Assembly (NCBI GenBank): GCA_022563075.1
Contig: JADFOC010000168.1
Span: forward strand, 1-6,299
Direction of reading: 5' to 3'
Origin: Pseudomonadota bacterium
Lineage (GTDB): Bacteria > Pseudomonadota > Gammaproteobacteria > Pseudomonadales > Pseudohongiellaceae
Length of the DNA stretch: 6,299 bases
Below the pieces are notes generated by a model. The model was given only the letters and a program-made list of their open reading frames with translations, searched no databases and was not told the DNA's origin. How positions within the stretch are numbered: position 1 is the stretch's first letter; every line of letters starts with the position of its first letter. A program made the position numbers and the translations under genes. Below are positions 1 through 6,299 of this stretch, piece after piece.

Positions 1-235
1 TGGAACTCTGGCTCTGACTGGGACTCTGACTGGAACTCTGACTCTGGCTGGAACTCTGGCTCTGGCTCTGACTGGAACTCTGACTCTGGCTGGAACTCTG
101 GCTCTGGCTGCTCGAAGAAGACGCCGATGCCGAACTGGAAGAGGAATTTTGCGGGCTTGATTGGCAGGCCAGTAAGCTCAAGCTAATACCGCCGAGCAAG
201 ATCAGCTTAGGTAGTGCACTGGATAGCTTTTTCAT
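1..235 (-). CDS. Lipoprotein with Ser/Gln-rich linker, 3' part beyond window
   Basis: The reading frame starts at the ATG at 235-233 and stays open for 78 codons to the left edge, so only the N-terminus is visible. Residues 1-24 form a lipoprotein signal peptide: a basic start (MKKLSS), a hydrophobic stretch (about 11-22), and a lipobox L21-L22-A23-C24 with Cys24 as the predicted lipidated residue. Gln rather than Asp follows the Cys, which by the usual Lol sorting rule favours the outer membrane. From residue 31 on the chain is almost only Ser and Gln (QSSSQS units), with one Pro at 72. This is a flexible linker; in marine polysaccharide-degrading gammaproteobacteria such linkers tether catalytic, binding or cytochrome domains, so a surface-exposed functional domain probably lies beyond the edge (inference). 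A weak GGGA ribosome site sits 7 nt before the ATG. The function cannot be named from what is visible. Confidence 0.82.
   Translation of the reverse strand, partial: MKKLSSALPKLILLGGISLSLLACQSSPQNSSSSSASASSSSSQSQSSSQSQSSSQSQSQSSSQSQSSSQSPSQSQSS
2..106 (-). repeat. In-frame tandem repeat coding for the Ser/Gln linker
   Basis: The linker of the lipoprotein gene is built from 6-bp CAGAGY and 18-bp units (CAG AGT TCC AGY CAG AGY, coding QSSSQS). Two 36-bp blocks, at 65-100 and 23-58, differ at one base only (35 of 36) and are separated by a single 6-bp CAGAGC unit, giving a 42-bp period. Such near-identity at synonymous positions points to recent duplication or slippage. Every unit is a multiple of 3, so copy-number change would lengthen or shorten the linker without breaking the frame. 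Confidence 0.85.
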
Positions 236-293
236 AGTTTGATCCCGGAGTGAATTCTCTGGTTACCGTAAATTAACATTTTAGCGAAAGTTT

Positions 294-354
294 CGATCTT
301 TTACCGACAGTTCTTGCATTATCGGCGATTTTACCCGCAGTTCTGCTATGCCGG
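294..354. repeat. Two imperfect direct repeats, 30 bp apart, upstream of the lipoprotein gene
   Basis: Within the 221-bp spacer between the lipoprotein gene and the TPR/TonB-like gene, TTTACCGACAGTTCT (300-314) recurs as TTTACCCGCAGTTCT (330-344), 13 of 15 bases matching at exactly 30 bp spacing; both copies are preceded by CGAT-like and followed by CGG-ending sequence. The pair lies 60-120 bp before the lipoprotein start, where an activator could bind, and the spacing is close to three helical turns. A -10-like TAAAAT lies between them and the gene (minus strand, 278-283) but I see no good -35. A regulatory role is a guess; the rest of the spacer shows no gene and no convincing terminator. 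Confidence 0.35.
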
Positions 355-456
355 TGATTTTGTAAAATAGCACCCTTAGTTGTACACCAAATCTCCTTAA
401 CCGTCGCTTAACGATAGATCACGGCCTGAAATCATGCTACAGCTAACACCCAATAA

Positions 457-1827
457 TTAGTACCAATACCGGTATCTGAACTGGTTGCCGCTGGACCTTA
501 CCGGCTTGCCATCCACTAGCAACGGCCTGAATATTGAATTTCGGACTACCCTTCGCAAACGCCCTAGTTGAGAGGCGTTTTCCTCTGTTTCCTCGGACAG
601 TGTGCGAATGTTTCGAACAATTCCATTGGCCGTCACATCGAACACCAGATCCACGAATTCGTAATTCAAGGAGACGCTGTCGCTACCAGTGACTACCGTG
701 GCGATCCAATGGTCCGAGCGACTGGCAAAAGTTGGTAATGGGACTACTTGACCGAACAATCGCTGAATTAATTCCTCCCCATTTTCAACATTTCCCAGCA
801 GTCGCCAGACTTTTTCATATTGGTCGAAGGCGGCTCGACGCCTTTCAAACAGCAGGTACCAATCGGCTATGTTAGTAAGCGCTTCGGCTGACTCGTAGGT
901 GGTATGGCCTTCGCCGGCGTAGTAATCCGCTATTTCCCGTAGCGCTAATTCGCCAACCTGAAACCCACGTGGCCACGCCGGGGTTCGCTCGTTGAGCCTT
1001 TCCCTCAATCTGTCCTGGGTACTCCGGTATTCGGGTCGATTAACTTCAGCCATGAGTTCTGGATTTCTGGACACAAGATAGGCTGAATTCGCAATGTTTT
1101 TTTGAAATCCAATAAAGCGCTCATCCTCTTTCCCAAAATGAGCGCGAACCATACGGGCGGCTGCACTAAACAAGATTTGAGCAGTGCTCAGCCTGACTCC
1201 CAGCGCTTCTCCATAGCCAATACTGAATGCCTGAATATTCCAGGTGGCGAGACCTTCGAGTACCGGAATTATGCGTGGATCATTCGAACCGAATGCCTTC
1301 TGCTGGATATAAAACAAGTAGTTGTGATAAATATCTACTTGTTCCCAGTCACCCAGCGCCAGATAGCTGTCAATCAGCTGCTCTACTACTGGAATCTGCT
1401 CCAGGGTATGCAATCCGGCATTTATACGATTGACATGAATGGCACGGCTAAAGGTATCGATAGCTTCGGGATGCTGTCCCTGCTGCTGTTGCAGACTTCC
1501 CAGGGTAGCAAGTTCCTCTACCAAATCTCGGTCCCAGGCGCCACCATTTAGCTCGATTCGTTCCAAGGATGAGTTATATTCGCGGATGCTGTTACTGCGG
1601 AGAAGAAACTCCGGATCCTGCTCCGGATCGATTGCGACCGGCAACGACGGCAGAATGGGATCCAAGTCTCCTATAATCGCTACTGGCGCATCGACATATT
1701 TCAATGACGGCCGTATCACCTGCTTTTCTGGCGCGTCGACAGCTGCCTGAGAGAACAGTGTATTACTCGCCAATAGTGCCAGTAAGGCAGTGCAGATTGC
1801 TGTCGTTCTGATGAGTTGAATACGCAT
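457..1827 (-). CDS. Exported TPR protein with TonB-like C-terminal domain
   Basis: A 456-residue protein of unknown function. Residues 1-28 are a Sec signal peptide: Arg residues at 2 and 7, hydrophobic core about 9-24 and a likely signal peptidase I site after SQA (26-28), so the mature protein should be periplasmic. Residues 104-137 match the TPR pattern (A107, G117, A122), and helices at about 145-178 and 296-345 look like further, weaker TPR units. The last 80 residues resemble the TonB C-terminal fold: LVFDVTANGIVRNI (394-407) followed by FRPLLVDGKPV (433-443) and FRYRYW (450-455), the usual pattern of short TonB_C proteins. There is no proline-rich spanning region, and with a cleaved signal there would be no membrane anchor, so classical energy transduction to an outer-membrane receptor is unlikely; a protein-protein or envelope scaffold role is more plausible (inference). 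No strong ribosome site precedes the ATG, but the signal peptide begins right there. Divided from its neighbours by 221 and 256 bp, it appears to be transcribed alone. Confidence 0.85.
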   Translation of the reverse strand: MRIQLIRTTAICTALLALLASNTLFSQAAVDAPEKQVIRPSLKYVDAPVAIIGDLDPILPSLPVAIDPEQDPEFLLRSNSIREYNSSLERIELNGGAWDRDLVEELATLGSLQQQQGQHPEAIDTFSRAIHVNRINAGLHTLEQIPVVEQLIDSYLALGDWEQVDIYHNYLFYIQQKAFGSNDPRIIPVLEGLATWNIQAFSIGYGEALGVRLSTAQILFSAAARMVRAHFGKEDERFIGFQKNIANSAYLVSRNPELMAEVNRPEYRSTQDRLRERLNERTPAWPRGFQVGELALREIADYYAGEGHTTYESAEALTNIADWYLLFERRRAAFDQYEKVWRLLGNVENGEELIQRLFGQVVPLPTFASRSDHWIATVVTGSDSVSLNYEFVDLVFDVTANGIVRNIRTLSEETEENASQLGRLRRVVRNSIFRPLLVDGKPVRSSGNQFRYRYWY

Positions 1828-1884
1828 GCTTTGGTCGTTTACGCAGTTTATTGTGGCTTAAAATGTTGCGCCGTGTTTCACCCT

Positions 1885-1914
1885 AAATTAGCTGTAGCTG
1901 CATAGCAAGGTCAA
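1885..1914 (-). promoter_or_regulatory. Possible sigma70 promoter for the TPR/TonB-like gene
   Basis: On the minus strand TTGACC (1914-1909, 5 of 6 against TTGACA) is followed after 18 bp by TAATTT (1890-1885, only 3 of 6 against TATAAT). Transcription would begin near 1878, giving a leader of about 50 nt before the ATG at 1827. The -35 is good, the -10 weak, so this is a candidate only. Confidence 0.35.
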
Positions 1915-2083
1915 CTTTGACCAGGAGTAATGGCCGACAAAGGCGTTCCGTTATATCACTTGAGAATTTGGTGGGTAAATATCCTCACCGCAAAAATGCG
2001 CAGCAGATAAAGCATCATACGGCAATTATGCCAGCCTCATTCGAAATTCCATGGATAATTACACCGGGCTCATGCTTTGCATC

Positions 2084-4075
2084 TCAGGGGTCAATCTTAT
2101 CCAAGAGTAAATTGCCGAGACGATCTACCCGAGCAGTCCAGGATGGCGCAATAAATGTAGTGGCTGAGTACTCTGAAATTATTGCCGGACCCTCTATGTT
2201 TTTTTCTGGATCCATGCCCGCCCGGGCTATCATTTTTACCTCACCGGCATCACCATAGACCCGAGTGTGATCAATAATATTACCGTTAGAGAGCGCCATA
2301 ATTTCCGGCAATTTGAAATCTCTGCTCGGCGCCGACACCTTAACCCGCAAATTAACCAATTCCGTGTCTGTCTGCAGTGAATATCCGTATCGCCTTTTGT
2401 GCAAAAGATGGAATGCATTTATTGACGCCTGTGGGTCCTCCCAGAGCACATTCAGCGTACAGGACTGGCCCACATAGCACATGTCCACGCTGCGCGTTAT
2501 TTGCAACTCGGTGTCGGAGAGTCCCTCCTCCTGCAGTTGTTCGATGCCATGTTGCTGCAGCAGAACAAATTCATGCAGTAGCTCGGCTTCATTTATGTTA
2601 TTGGATGCGATACTCACTGTTTTGGAAAATTGTCGGCCTCGATTCGCCACCACCATGCCCAGTGCAGACAACACACCACAATGCACTGGCACAATCGCTT
2701 TATGCATCAGCATGGCGTCAGCGATGGCGCAGACATGCAAGCCCCCCGCCCCACCAAAACTGGTAAGCACAAATTCTCTCGGATCATATCCCCGATTCAC
2801 CGAAATCAGCCGAATCGCCTTGGCCATATGCTCGTTGGCGATGGTAATTATTCCCAGCGCAGTTTCCTCCACCGACAACTTAAGCGGTACTGCCAATTTC
2901 CTTATTACTGCAACGGCCTGTTGCCGGTCCAACTTCAGGCTACCAGCCAACGCCGCTTCCGGTAGCAACCTGCCCAGGACCAGATTAGCATCGGTCACCG
3001 TGGCTTCGGCGCCCCCTTTGTTATAACAGGCAGGCCCAGGCTCGGCTCCTGCAGAGCGGGGTCCCACTTGCAACATACCACCGCTATCGACCAAGGCGAT
3101 CGATCCTCCGCCCGCGCCAATCGTGTGCATATCTACCATCGGGACAGCAACCGGATAGTGTGCGATAAAGCCTTCGTTGGTGATACTGATATCACCTTCG
3201 AGTAAGGCAACATCTGTCGAGGTGCCGCCCATGTCAAAACTGATGATTCGATCTATGCCCAACTGCTTGCCCAGAAAACGTACGGCCGCGAGCCCGCCAG
3301 CTGGCCCGGACAATAGTAAATTAACCGCTGAGTTTGCCGCTTTGTCAGCCGCCATGCTTTCACCCGTGGATTGCATTATCTGTATTGGGCAAGTCCCCAG
3401 TTGCTCTTGTAAGCGGCCGATGTAGCCACTGACAATCGGACCGAGCGCGGCATTAAGCCAGGTTGCGATGCCTCTTTCGTACTCTTTGTATTCAGGCAAT
3501 ACGGTGGATGAACAACTCACGAACGCAGGCAGCCCGGCTGCATGGATTGCGGCGGCGATGGCTTGCTCGAAGCTGTCGTCGAGAAATGAAAACAGTAAGT
3601 TAATCGCTATCGCATCCGGCTTTAGCGATCTTAGTTTTTCGACTAATTGATGCAGTTCGGTTTCGCTCAGTGGCTCAATTACTGAGCCGTCAGCCGCCAG
3701 TCTGCCGCCAGTTTCGAGGCAGAGATCGGCAGCAACTGGCGGTGGTCTGGCGGCAAACTCCAACTTATAGAGTTCAGGCCGTGTTTGTCTGGCCAATTGC
3801 AGCATGTCAGCAAAACCATAGTTGGTCACAAACGCTGTTTTTGCCAGTTTGCCTTCAAGCACTGCATTGGTCGCCACCGTACTGCCATGAATGATGTACA
3901 AACTGCCACTTTTCATCGCCGATTCAAGGCCCATAGCACGGATACCATCCATGATTGCCTGCTCGGGCGCAGCAGGAGTAGAGAGTGTTTTGTGGATCTT
4001 TAACCCAATCTGCGATCCCAGTTCAACACAGACAAAATCGGTAAACGTCCCTCCGGCATCGATACCTAGTAGCAT
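2084..4075 (-). CDS. Hydantoinase/oxoprolinase family protein, HyuA-type subunit
   Basis: An intact member of the HyuA family (N-methylhydantoinase A, N-terminal part of 5-oxoprolinase, acetone carboxylase subunit), ATP-dependent enzymes that usually open or carboxylate cyclic amides or ketones; the substrate here is unknown. Counting from the ATG at 4075 (663 residues, normal for the family): actin-like phosphate loop GIDAGGTFTD at 4-13 in the N-terminal domain; second nucleotide loop FDMGGTSTD at 280-288; GAGGGSIA at 320-327; the signature GPRSAGAEPGPACY at 338-351; SFGGAGGLH at 439-447; and the C-terminal domain with EGPAIISEYSATTF at 628-641. No key segment is missing. Start: the frame is open to a TTG at 4111, but a TATAAT at 4123-4128 would put transcription start near 4116, too close to it. 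ATG 4075 gives the usual family N-terminus (MLLGIDAGG); a TTG at 4087, with GGTGA 7 nt before it, is the main alternative. HyuA usually works with HyuB, yet no hyuB is adjacent: upstream is divergent mutM, downstream the TPR/TonB-like gene. Confidence 0.92.
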   Translation of the reverse strand: MLLGIDAGGTFTDFVCVELGSQIGLKIHKTLSTPAAPEQAIMDGIRAMGLESAMKSGSLYIIHGSTVATNAVLEGKLAKTAFVTNYGFADMLQLARQTRPELYKLEFAARPPPVAADLCLETGGRLAADGSVIEPLSETELHQLVEKLRSLKPDAIAINLLFSFLDDSFEQAIAAAIHAAGLPAFVSCSSTVLPEYKEYERGIATWLNAALGPIVSGYIGRLQEQLGTCPIQIMQSTGESMAADKAANSAVNLLLSGPAGGLAAVRFLGKQLGIDRIISFDMGGTSTDVALLEGDISITNEGFIAHYPVAVPMVDMHTIGAGGGSIALVDSGGMLQVGPRSAGAEPGPACYNKGGAEATVTDANLVLGRLLPEAALAGSLKLDRQQAVAVIRKLAVPLKLSVEETALGIITIANEHMAKAIRLISVNRGYDPREFVLTSFGGAGGLHVCAIADAMLMHKAIVPVHCGVLSALGMVVANRGRQFSKTVSIASNNINEAELLHEFVLLQQHGIEQLQEEGLSDTELQITRSVDMCYVGQSCTLNVLWEDPQASINAFHLLHKRRYGYSLQTDTELVNLRVKVSAPSRDFKLPEIMALSNGNIIDHTRVYGDAGEVKMIARAGMDPEKNIEGPAIISEYSATTFIAPSWTARVDRLGNLLLDKIDP

Positions 4076-4122
4076 TTGACTGGTCAATCTGGTTTCACCA
4101 CTTTCATTCAATTCAGGGAACG

Positions 4123-4128
4123 ATTATA
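4123..4128 (-). promoter_or_regulatory. -10 element for the hydantoinase gene
   Basis: A perfect TATAAT lies on the minus strand 48 nt ahead of the ATG at 4075; transcription would start near 4116. No good -35 is present at 16-18 bp (the hexamer at 17 bp is TACGTG) and there is no TG extension, so the promoter may be weak or activator-dependent. It overlaps a plus-strand TATAAC (4125-4130) pointing to mutM. Confidence 0.45.
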
Positions 4129-4155
4129 ACTGTTGTGCACAGGCACACGTATCAT
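4125..4155 (+). promoter_or_regulatory. Candidate -10 elements for mutM
   Basis: Two -10-like hexamers precede mutM: TATAAC at 4125-4130 (5 of 6, start near 4137) and TATCAT at 4150-4155 (5 of 6, start near 4162, about 20 nt before the start codon). Neither has a strong -35 at 16-18 bp. Between them lies a small inverted repeat, TGTGC (4134-4138) and GCACA (4143-4147), which could be an operator or chance. Confidence 0.35.
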
Positions 4156-4171
4156 TCTCATTTACCAAGCT

Positions 4172-4184
4172 GGAGTCGAGATTG
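4172..4184 (+). promoter_or_regulatory. Ribosome binding site fixing the TTG start of mutM
   Basis: GGAG at 4172-4175 stands 6 nt before TTG at 4182-4184. This ideal spacing, with the need for Pro directly after the initiator, settles the uncommon start codon. Confidence 0.85.
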
Positions 4185-4997
4185 CCGGAGTTACCAGAGG
4201 TCGAAACTACGCGTCGAGGCATTCTGCCCCACATTAAAAGCCGGAGGGTCACCAAGATCATTCTGCGGCAGGAAAAACTGCGCTGGCCGATTACGCCCGC
4301 GTTAGCAAAGGAGTTGCCCGGTCAAACTTTCAGATCGGTAAAGAGACGCGGGAAATATCTGCTGCTCGGCACCGACATCGGCACCTTGCTCATTCATCTG
4401 GGTATGTCCGGTAGCTTGCGTATCGTCGATCAAAAGCGCCCGGTGGGAAAACATGATCATGTGGATATCGTCCTGGACGATGGTCATATCTTGAGGTATA
4501 CCGATCCCCGACGCTTCGGTTGCATGCTTTGGCTGCAATCCGACATTGAATCACATCCCCTATTACGGTCGCTGGGACCCGAACCGCTGGGGAGCCAGTT
4601 CACCGGAGTGCATCTATTTGATCGCAGCAGAAAAAGAGTAGCAGCGATCAAATCCTTCATCATGGACAGTCGAATCGTGGTAGGTGTCGGCAATATCTAT
4701 GCGAGTGAGGCCCTGTTTCTATCGGGCATTAGCCCTAAACGCGCCGCCGGCAAGGTTTCACTGCGACGCTACCAGAAACTGGCAGAATGCATCAGGCAAA
4801 TCTTGCAGCAGGCAATCAAAGCTGGCGGTACCACGCTGCGCGACTTCACGGATAGCAACGGAAATCCAGGCTACTTCAAACAATCCTTGCGGGTGTATGG
4901 CCGCGCGGGTCTGCCCTGCATGACTTGTAAGAAGCCTTTGAAGGAGATCCGATTGGGCCAGAGAAGCACCGTTTACTGCAGCACTTGCCAAACATAG
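4182..4997 (+). CDS. mutM: Formamidopyrimidine-DNA glycosylase (Fpg/MutM)
   Basis: A bifunctional base-excision repair enzyme that removes 8-oxoguanine and formamidopyrimidines from DNA and nicks the abasic site by beta,delta-elimination. All family hallmarks are visible in the 271 residues (E. coli length 269): PELPE at 2-6, with Pro2 as the Schiff-base nucleophile and Glu3 as the acid catalyst; the conserved Lys58 in RRGKYLLL; Met75 in HLGMSG and Arg111/Phe113 in DPRRFG, the residues that fill the gap left by the flipped base; the helix-two-turn-helix at about 161-180 with GVGNIYASE (168-176); and a C-terminal zinc finger with Cys246, Cys249, Cys266 and Cys269 plus Arg261 in GQRSTVYC. Initiation is at TTG: Pro2 must become the N-terminus after Met removal, so no other start is possible. 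It is transcribed divergently from the hydantoinase gene and converges on coaD with a 50-bp gap. Confidence 0.98.
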   Translation: MPELPEVETTRRGILPHIKSRRVTKIILRQEKLRWPITPALAKELPGQTFRSVKRRGKYLLLGTDIGTLLIHLGMSGSLRIVDQKRPVGKHDHVDIVLDDGHILRYTDPRRFGCMLWLQSDIESHPLLRSLGPEPLGSQFTGVHLFDRSRKRVAAIKSFIMDSRIVVGVGNIYASEALFLSGISPKRAAGKVSLRRYQKLAECIRQILQQAIKAGGTTLRDFTDSNGNPGYFKQSLRVYGRAGLPCMTCKKPLKEIRLGQRSTVYCSTCQT

Positions 4998-5047
4998 CGG
5001 CCAGTTAGAAAAGACGATGTTGCTGCTGGCTCCTGCTGGCCCATCGA

Positions 5048-5577
<530 letters not shown>

Positions 5578-6299
5578 TCAACCTTCAAAAAAACCTAAGA
5601 TTCTGTGCTCGAGCCAATTATCACTGGAGCCAGATATAAATCCCACATGGCCACCCTTGGCGCTGAGCTGCAGTTCGATGTTGGCAGCGAGCAATTCCTT
5701 TTCGGGTACCGCAGCTGCTGGAATCATCGGATCGTTTTGGCTCTGAATTAATAAGGTCTCGGTTCGGATGGCGGGAATGAAATCGATACTACTACATTGG
5801 CGATAGTAGTCGTCTGCATTTTTAAACCCGTGCAACGGAGCCGTGACTTGATCATCGAACTCCCATATCGTTGTAATGCGATCTAGATTGCCCAGCTCAT
5901 TTAATCGTTGCAACTGCTCGCTTTCTCCATTTGCTTCGAAGTGTTGTTTTTTCTGCCTAATATCCCTGAGAAGTCGCCGCACAAAGTATCTTCCATACAG
6001 TTGCGTCACCCCTCTGAGCATGGCTTGCGAACAATAAGCCAGTGAGAAAGGCGTGGATACCGCTACCGCTTTTTTGACTCTTGAATGGCTCCCAATTTCA
6101 CCCAACCACTTGAGCAAGACATTGGCGCCCAGTGAATAACCAACAAAGTTAAAATCTTGTTGCGGGTAAAGCTCAATCATTTTTGAGAACACTTCATTTA
6201 CATCTTCAGATACTCCGGAATGGTAGGTTCTGGCCAGCCTGTTCATTTCTCCACTACATCCACGAAAATTCATTGCCACGGTGGGTATATTGTGAGCCC
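5578..6299 (-). CDS. yheT: YheT-family alpha/beta hydrolase, 5' end beyond window
   Basis: The frame ends with TGA at 5580-5578 and is open through the right edge, so 239 residues of a protein usually about 320-340 long are visible; roughly the first 100 are missing. The in-frame GTG at 6279 is not the start, since the codons before it (AHNIPT) continue the typical family sequence before MNFRGCSGE. Counting from that GTG: NFRGCSGEMNR (4-14) and YHSG (19-22) are YheT signatures; the nucleophile elbow is GYSLG (47-51, Ser49); the acid is Asp183 in SQNDPMIP; the base is His211 in GGHVGF. FDDQVTAPLHGF (141-152) and DDYYRQCS (156-163) closely resemble E. coli YheT. The family (UPF0017/AB hydrolase 4) is cytoplasmic with poorly known substrates, probably esters or acyl groups. 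The catalytic triad is complete, so I see no sign of decay. coaD follows 56 bp downstream. Confidence 0.95.
   Translation of the reverse strand, partial: AHNIPTVAMNFRGCSGEMNRLARTYHSGVSEDVNEVFSKMIELYPQQDFNFVGYSLGANVLLKWLGEIGSHSRVKKAVAVSTPFSLAYCSQAMLRGVTQLYGRYFVRRLLRDIRQKKQHFEANGESEQLQRLNELGNLDRITTIWEFDDQVTAPLHGFKNADDYYRQCSSIDFIPAIRTETLLIQSQNDPMIPAAAVPEKELLAANIELQLSAKGGHVGFISGSSDNWLEHRILGFFEG

Noticed and set aside
1..110. CRISPR-like or intergenic repeat array at the left edge
   Set aside because: The repeats have no spacers and read in frame as a Ser/Gln linker directly behind a lipoprotein signal peptide.
275..408. Minus-strand frame of about 40 codons across the 30-bp repeats, giving RTAGK/RTVGK repeats
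   Set aside because: It is stop-bounded with no ATG, GTG or TTG in frame; only an ATT follows the Shine-Dalgarno. The repeat spacing being a multiple of 3 is probably chance.
1102..1551. 149-codon open frame on the plus strand
   Set aside because: It lies entirely antisense to the TPR/TonB-like gene, whose protein has a coherent signal peptide and domains; the antisense translation shows no recognisable family.
1989..2000. CGCA-AAAA-TGCG hairpin as terminator for the hydantoinase gene
   Set aside because: The stem is only 4 bp and no T-run follows it on the minus strand.
1917..2258. 113-codon plus-strand frame reaching into the 1828-2083 spacer
   Set aside because: Its second half is antisense to the hydantoinase C-terminus and it has no ribosome site or recognisable domain, so I do not count it as a gene in the spacer.
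2481..3026. 181-codon plus-strand open frame, and several shorter ones over 2377-4079
   Set aside because: All are antisense to the hydantoinase gene, with Ser/Cys/Pro-rich translations typical of shadow frames.
4999..5041. GGCCAG/CTGGCC inverted repeat as a bidirectional terminator between mutM and coaD
   Set aside because: A 6-bp stem with a 31-nt loop and no T-run on either side is not enough.
6277..6279. GTG as start of the YheT-like protein
   Set aside because: The family needs about 100 residues before this point, and the frame remains open with fitting residues to the window edge.

Overview
The window looks like chromosomal DNA from a gammaproteobacterium, plausibly a marine Cellvibrionales-type or related lineage. 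The reasons are the sequences of MutM, CoaD and the YheT-type hydrolase, the coaD/yheT neighbourhood (also found near each other, as I recall, in Pseudomonas), and a lipoprotein with a Ser/Gln linker of the kind common in polysaccharide-degrading marine gammaproteobacteria. The taxonomic call is inference. There are six protein genes, two of them cut by the window edges. I see no tRNA, rRNA, insertion sequence, prophage, CRISPR array or integration site.

Layout. 1-235 (minus): the start of a lipoprotein gene, with a type II signal peptide and then a low-complexity Ser/Gln linker encoded by near-identical tandem DNA repeats; the functional part lies beyond the left edge. 236-456: a spacer with two 30-bp-spaced imperfect repeats and an isolated perfect Shine-Dalgarno sequence. 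457-1827 (minus): an exported protein with TPR-like helices and a TonB-like C-terminal domain. 1828-2083: a spacer with a plausible promoter for that gene; I see no convincing terminator for the hydantoinase gene there. 2084-4075 (minus): a HyuA-type hydantoinase/oxoprolinase subunit without a HyuB partner in view. 4076-4181: a compact divergent promoter region. 4182-4997 (plus): mutM, with a TTG start. 4998-5047: a short convergent gap. 5048-5521 (minus): coaD with its own promoter-like sequence. 5578-6299 (minus): the C-terminal two thirds of a YheT-family alpha/beta hydrolase, cut by the right edge.

Function. These genes do not form one pathway. mutM (repair of oxidised guanine) and coaD (coenzyme A synthesis) are housekeeping genes, and YheT is a widespread but poorly understood hydrolase. 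The HyuA homologue probably acts on a cyclic amide or related ATP-dependent substrate, but the substrate cannot be read from sequence. The TPR/TonB-like protein and the Ser/Gln lipoprotein are envelope proteins of unknown role. Five of six genes are on the minus strand, but the gaps and separate promoter-like sequences argue for mostly independent units rather than one operon. I found no clear sign of a novel multi-gene system; the less ordinary items are the TPR/TonB-like protein, the partnerless HyuA, the repetitive lipoprotein linker and the overlapping divergent promoter.
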